Made by a program: the position numbers and the translations under genes. The notes under the pieces are model-generated. The model made no database searches and had not been told where the DNA came from. It saw only the letters and a list, made by a program, of their open reading frames with translations. Below are positions 5,665 through 6,763 of a stretch of 6,763 bases of DNA, piece after piece. The DNA lies in contig JAUPTR010000396.1 of the NCBI GenBank assembly GCA_030917985.1, positions 1 through 6,763 on the forward strand, written 5' to 3'. Source of the stretch: Pseudomonadota bacterium. GTDB lineage: Bacteria > Pseudomonadota > Gammaproteobacteria > Burkholderiales > SCOH01. How positions within the stretch are numbered: the stretch's first letter is position 1; every line of letters begins with the position of its first letter.

Positions 5665-6763
5665 TTTTTTGCTTTTCCGTCGATGTTGCAACGTTGCAAT
5701 TGCTTGGGGCTGCTTGTTTTTTTTCAATTCTTCTGCGGCGACGGAGCCCGACCCGTTTGCAACCGTGGATAGGGTGGCCGCTAGCGCTCATGGCCGAATG
5801 GGGCTTGCCCGCGAGAATATCGCCCCCTGCCTGTTTGCGCAGGTGCCTGCACCCCTGGGTTTGCTGGAAGCCATTGACCGGGCTTTATGCCTGCATCCGC
5901 AAACCCGTTTGGCATGGGCGACGGCAAAGGGGCGCGCAGATCTGCTTGGCTTGGCGCAATCCGCCTATTTGCCGACATTGAATGCAACCGTGAGCAGCAA
6001 CCGGGTGCGCAATCGTAATCAATATCAAGATATGGCCGTGCTTGATAGCGATGTCAGTACGCGCAGTAGTAACGCCGGCTTGAACCTCAACTGGGTTTTG
6101 TTCGATTCCGGCCTGCGTCAGGCAAATGTTGAAATGGCCCGGCAGACGTTGGCTGCGGCAAACGCTGCTCACGATGCCAGTTTGCAAAATGTCCTGTTTG
6201 AAACTGCGCAACTTTATTACTCGGTACAGGCGCGGCAGGCGTCGCTGAACGCTAGTCTGGCAGCAGAAAAAGCTGCGCATGACAGCCAGATCGTGACGGA
6301 AGCCCGCTACTTGGCTGGCGCCGGTTCGCTGGCCGATAAATTGCAGGCCGAAACGGCTTTGGCTCAGAGTATTCTCACCCGGGGACGGGCCGAGGGTGAG
6401 CTGAAAAATGTGCTGGGGGCACTGGCAGGTCAGATCGGTTTGCCGGTGGATTCATCGATCTCCCTGGATATACCCGATGCGGGCTTGCCCGGCATCGAGT
6501 TTGCTGCCTCGCTGAAGGCGCTCATGGAAGAGGCGCGGCAGCAACATCCTGGTTTGCTGGTTGCGAGGGCTGAGCTTGATGCCGCTATAGCCAAGGTTAA
6601 TGCCACAAAGGCCGAAGGTCGGCCAAGCATCTCGCTAACCGGTGCCACGACACATACCGATTTGCGCGGGCAGCTGCCCGCCGATAGTCTCAGCCGTGGG
6701 CATTCGATTGGCCTCCAGTTGAACATTCCCATTTTTGAAGGATTTGGGCGTTCTTACCGGATA
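5654..6763 (+). CDS. TolC-family outer membrane channel, partial (3' end beyond window)
   Basis: This frame is open for 370 codons to the right edge with no stop. ATG 5654 overlaps the transporter end by 11 bases, which suggests coupled translation; GTG 5657 is the next in-frame start. The N-terminus (RRCCNVAIAWGCLFFFNSSA) looks like a Sec signal peptide with cleavage near Ala28-Ala29. The first TolC repeat begins near residue 70 with LLEAIDRALCLHPQTRLAWA and AQSAYLPTLNATVSSNR. Strand-like LNLNWVLFDSGLRQA (143-157) and long helices follow. The second repeat begins near 290 with EEARQQHPGLLVARAELDAA and reaches GLQLNIPIFEGFGRS (353-367), the counterpart of the first LFDSGLRQ segment. About 60-100 residues are probably missing. 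It would form the outer-membrane exit of the exporter. An eight-T run (5717-5724) lies in the signal-peptide codons. Family assignment is confident. Confidence 0.88.
   Translation, partial: MVPDFLLFRRCCNVAIAWGCLFFFNSSAATEPDPFATVDRVAASAHGRMGLARENIAPCLFAQVPAPLGLLEAIDRALCLHPQTRLAWATAKGRADLLGLAQSAYLPTLNATVSSNRVRNRNQYQDMAVLDSDVSTRSSNAGLNLNWVLFDSGLRQANVEMARQTLAAANAAHDASLQNVLFETAQLYYSVQARQASLNASLAAEKAAHDSQIVTEARYLAGAGSLADKLQAETALAQSILTRGRAEGELKNVLGALAGQIGLPVDSSISLDIPDAGLPGIEFAASLKALMEEARQQHPGLLVARAELDAAIAKVNATKAEGRPSISLTGATTHTDLRGQLPADSLSRGHSIGLQLNIPIFEGFGRSYRI

Overview
The window looks like a nearly complete class II microcin/bacteriocin locus from a Gram-negative bacterium. The evidence is an outer-membrane TolC-family channel gene and a CvaA/CvaB-like transporter pair. 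Codon use and base composition of the transporter genes fit a beta- or gamma-proteobacterium, but the genus cannot be named from sequence alone. All genes supported here are on the + strand and form what looks like one operon.

Layout. Positions 1-145 hold no convincing gene, only a weak promoter candidate. Two small peptide genes follow in tandem (146-319 and 325-534). Each encodes a double-glycine leader and a 37- or 39-residue core. The two cores are paralogous: both have a hydrophobic N-terminus, then W-C-S, exactly 20 residues between two cysteines, alternating aromatic residues around an NG turn, and the same C-terminal end SYTWNCRW. After a strong RNA hairpin (654-683) come a site-2-protease-like M50 membrane metallopeptidase (693-1841) and an 80-residue two-helix membrane protein (1932-2174), which is a candidate immunity protein. 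The export machinery comes last: a HlyD-family membrane fusion protein interrupted by one in-frame TAA (2217-3464), an ABC transporter with an intact C39 leader peptidase (3478-5664), and the first 370 codons of a TolC-family outer-membrane factor that runs off the right edge (5654-6763).

How the parts would work together. The C39 domain would cut the leaders after Gly-Gly. The ABC transporter, fusion protein and TolC channel would move the cores to the outside in one step. The small membrane protein would protect the producer. The job of the M50 protease is unknown. The left part (peptides, M50, small protein) is visibly more AT-rich than the export module, with a switch near 2217-2290. This suggests a variable cargo cassette joined to a conserved export module.

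The points most worth checking are the paralogous C-X20-C aromatic-hairpin peptide pair, the M50 protease in a microcin operon, the nonsense codon in the fusion protein, and a nine-G tract inside the M50 gene that could switch it on and off. No modification enzyme, regulator, RNA gene, insertion sequence or CRISPR array was seen.
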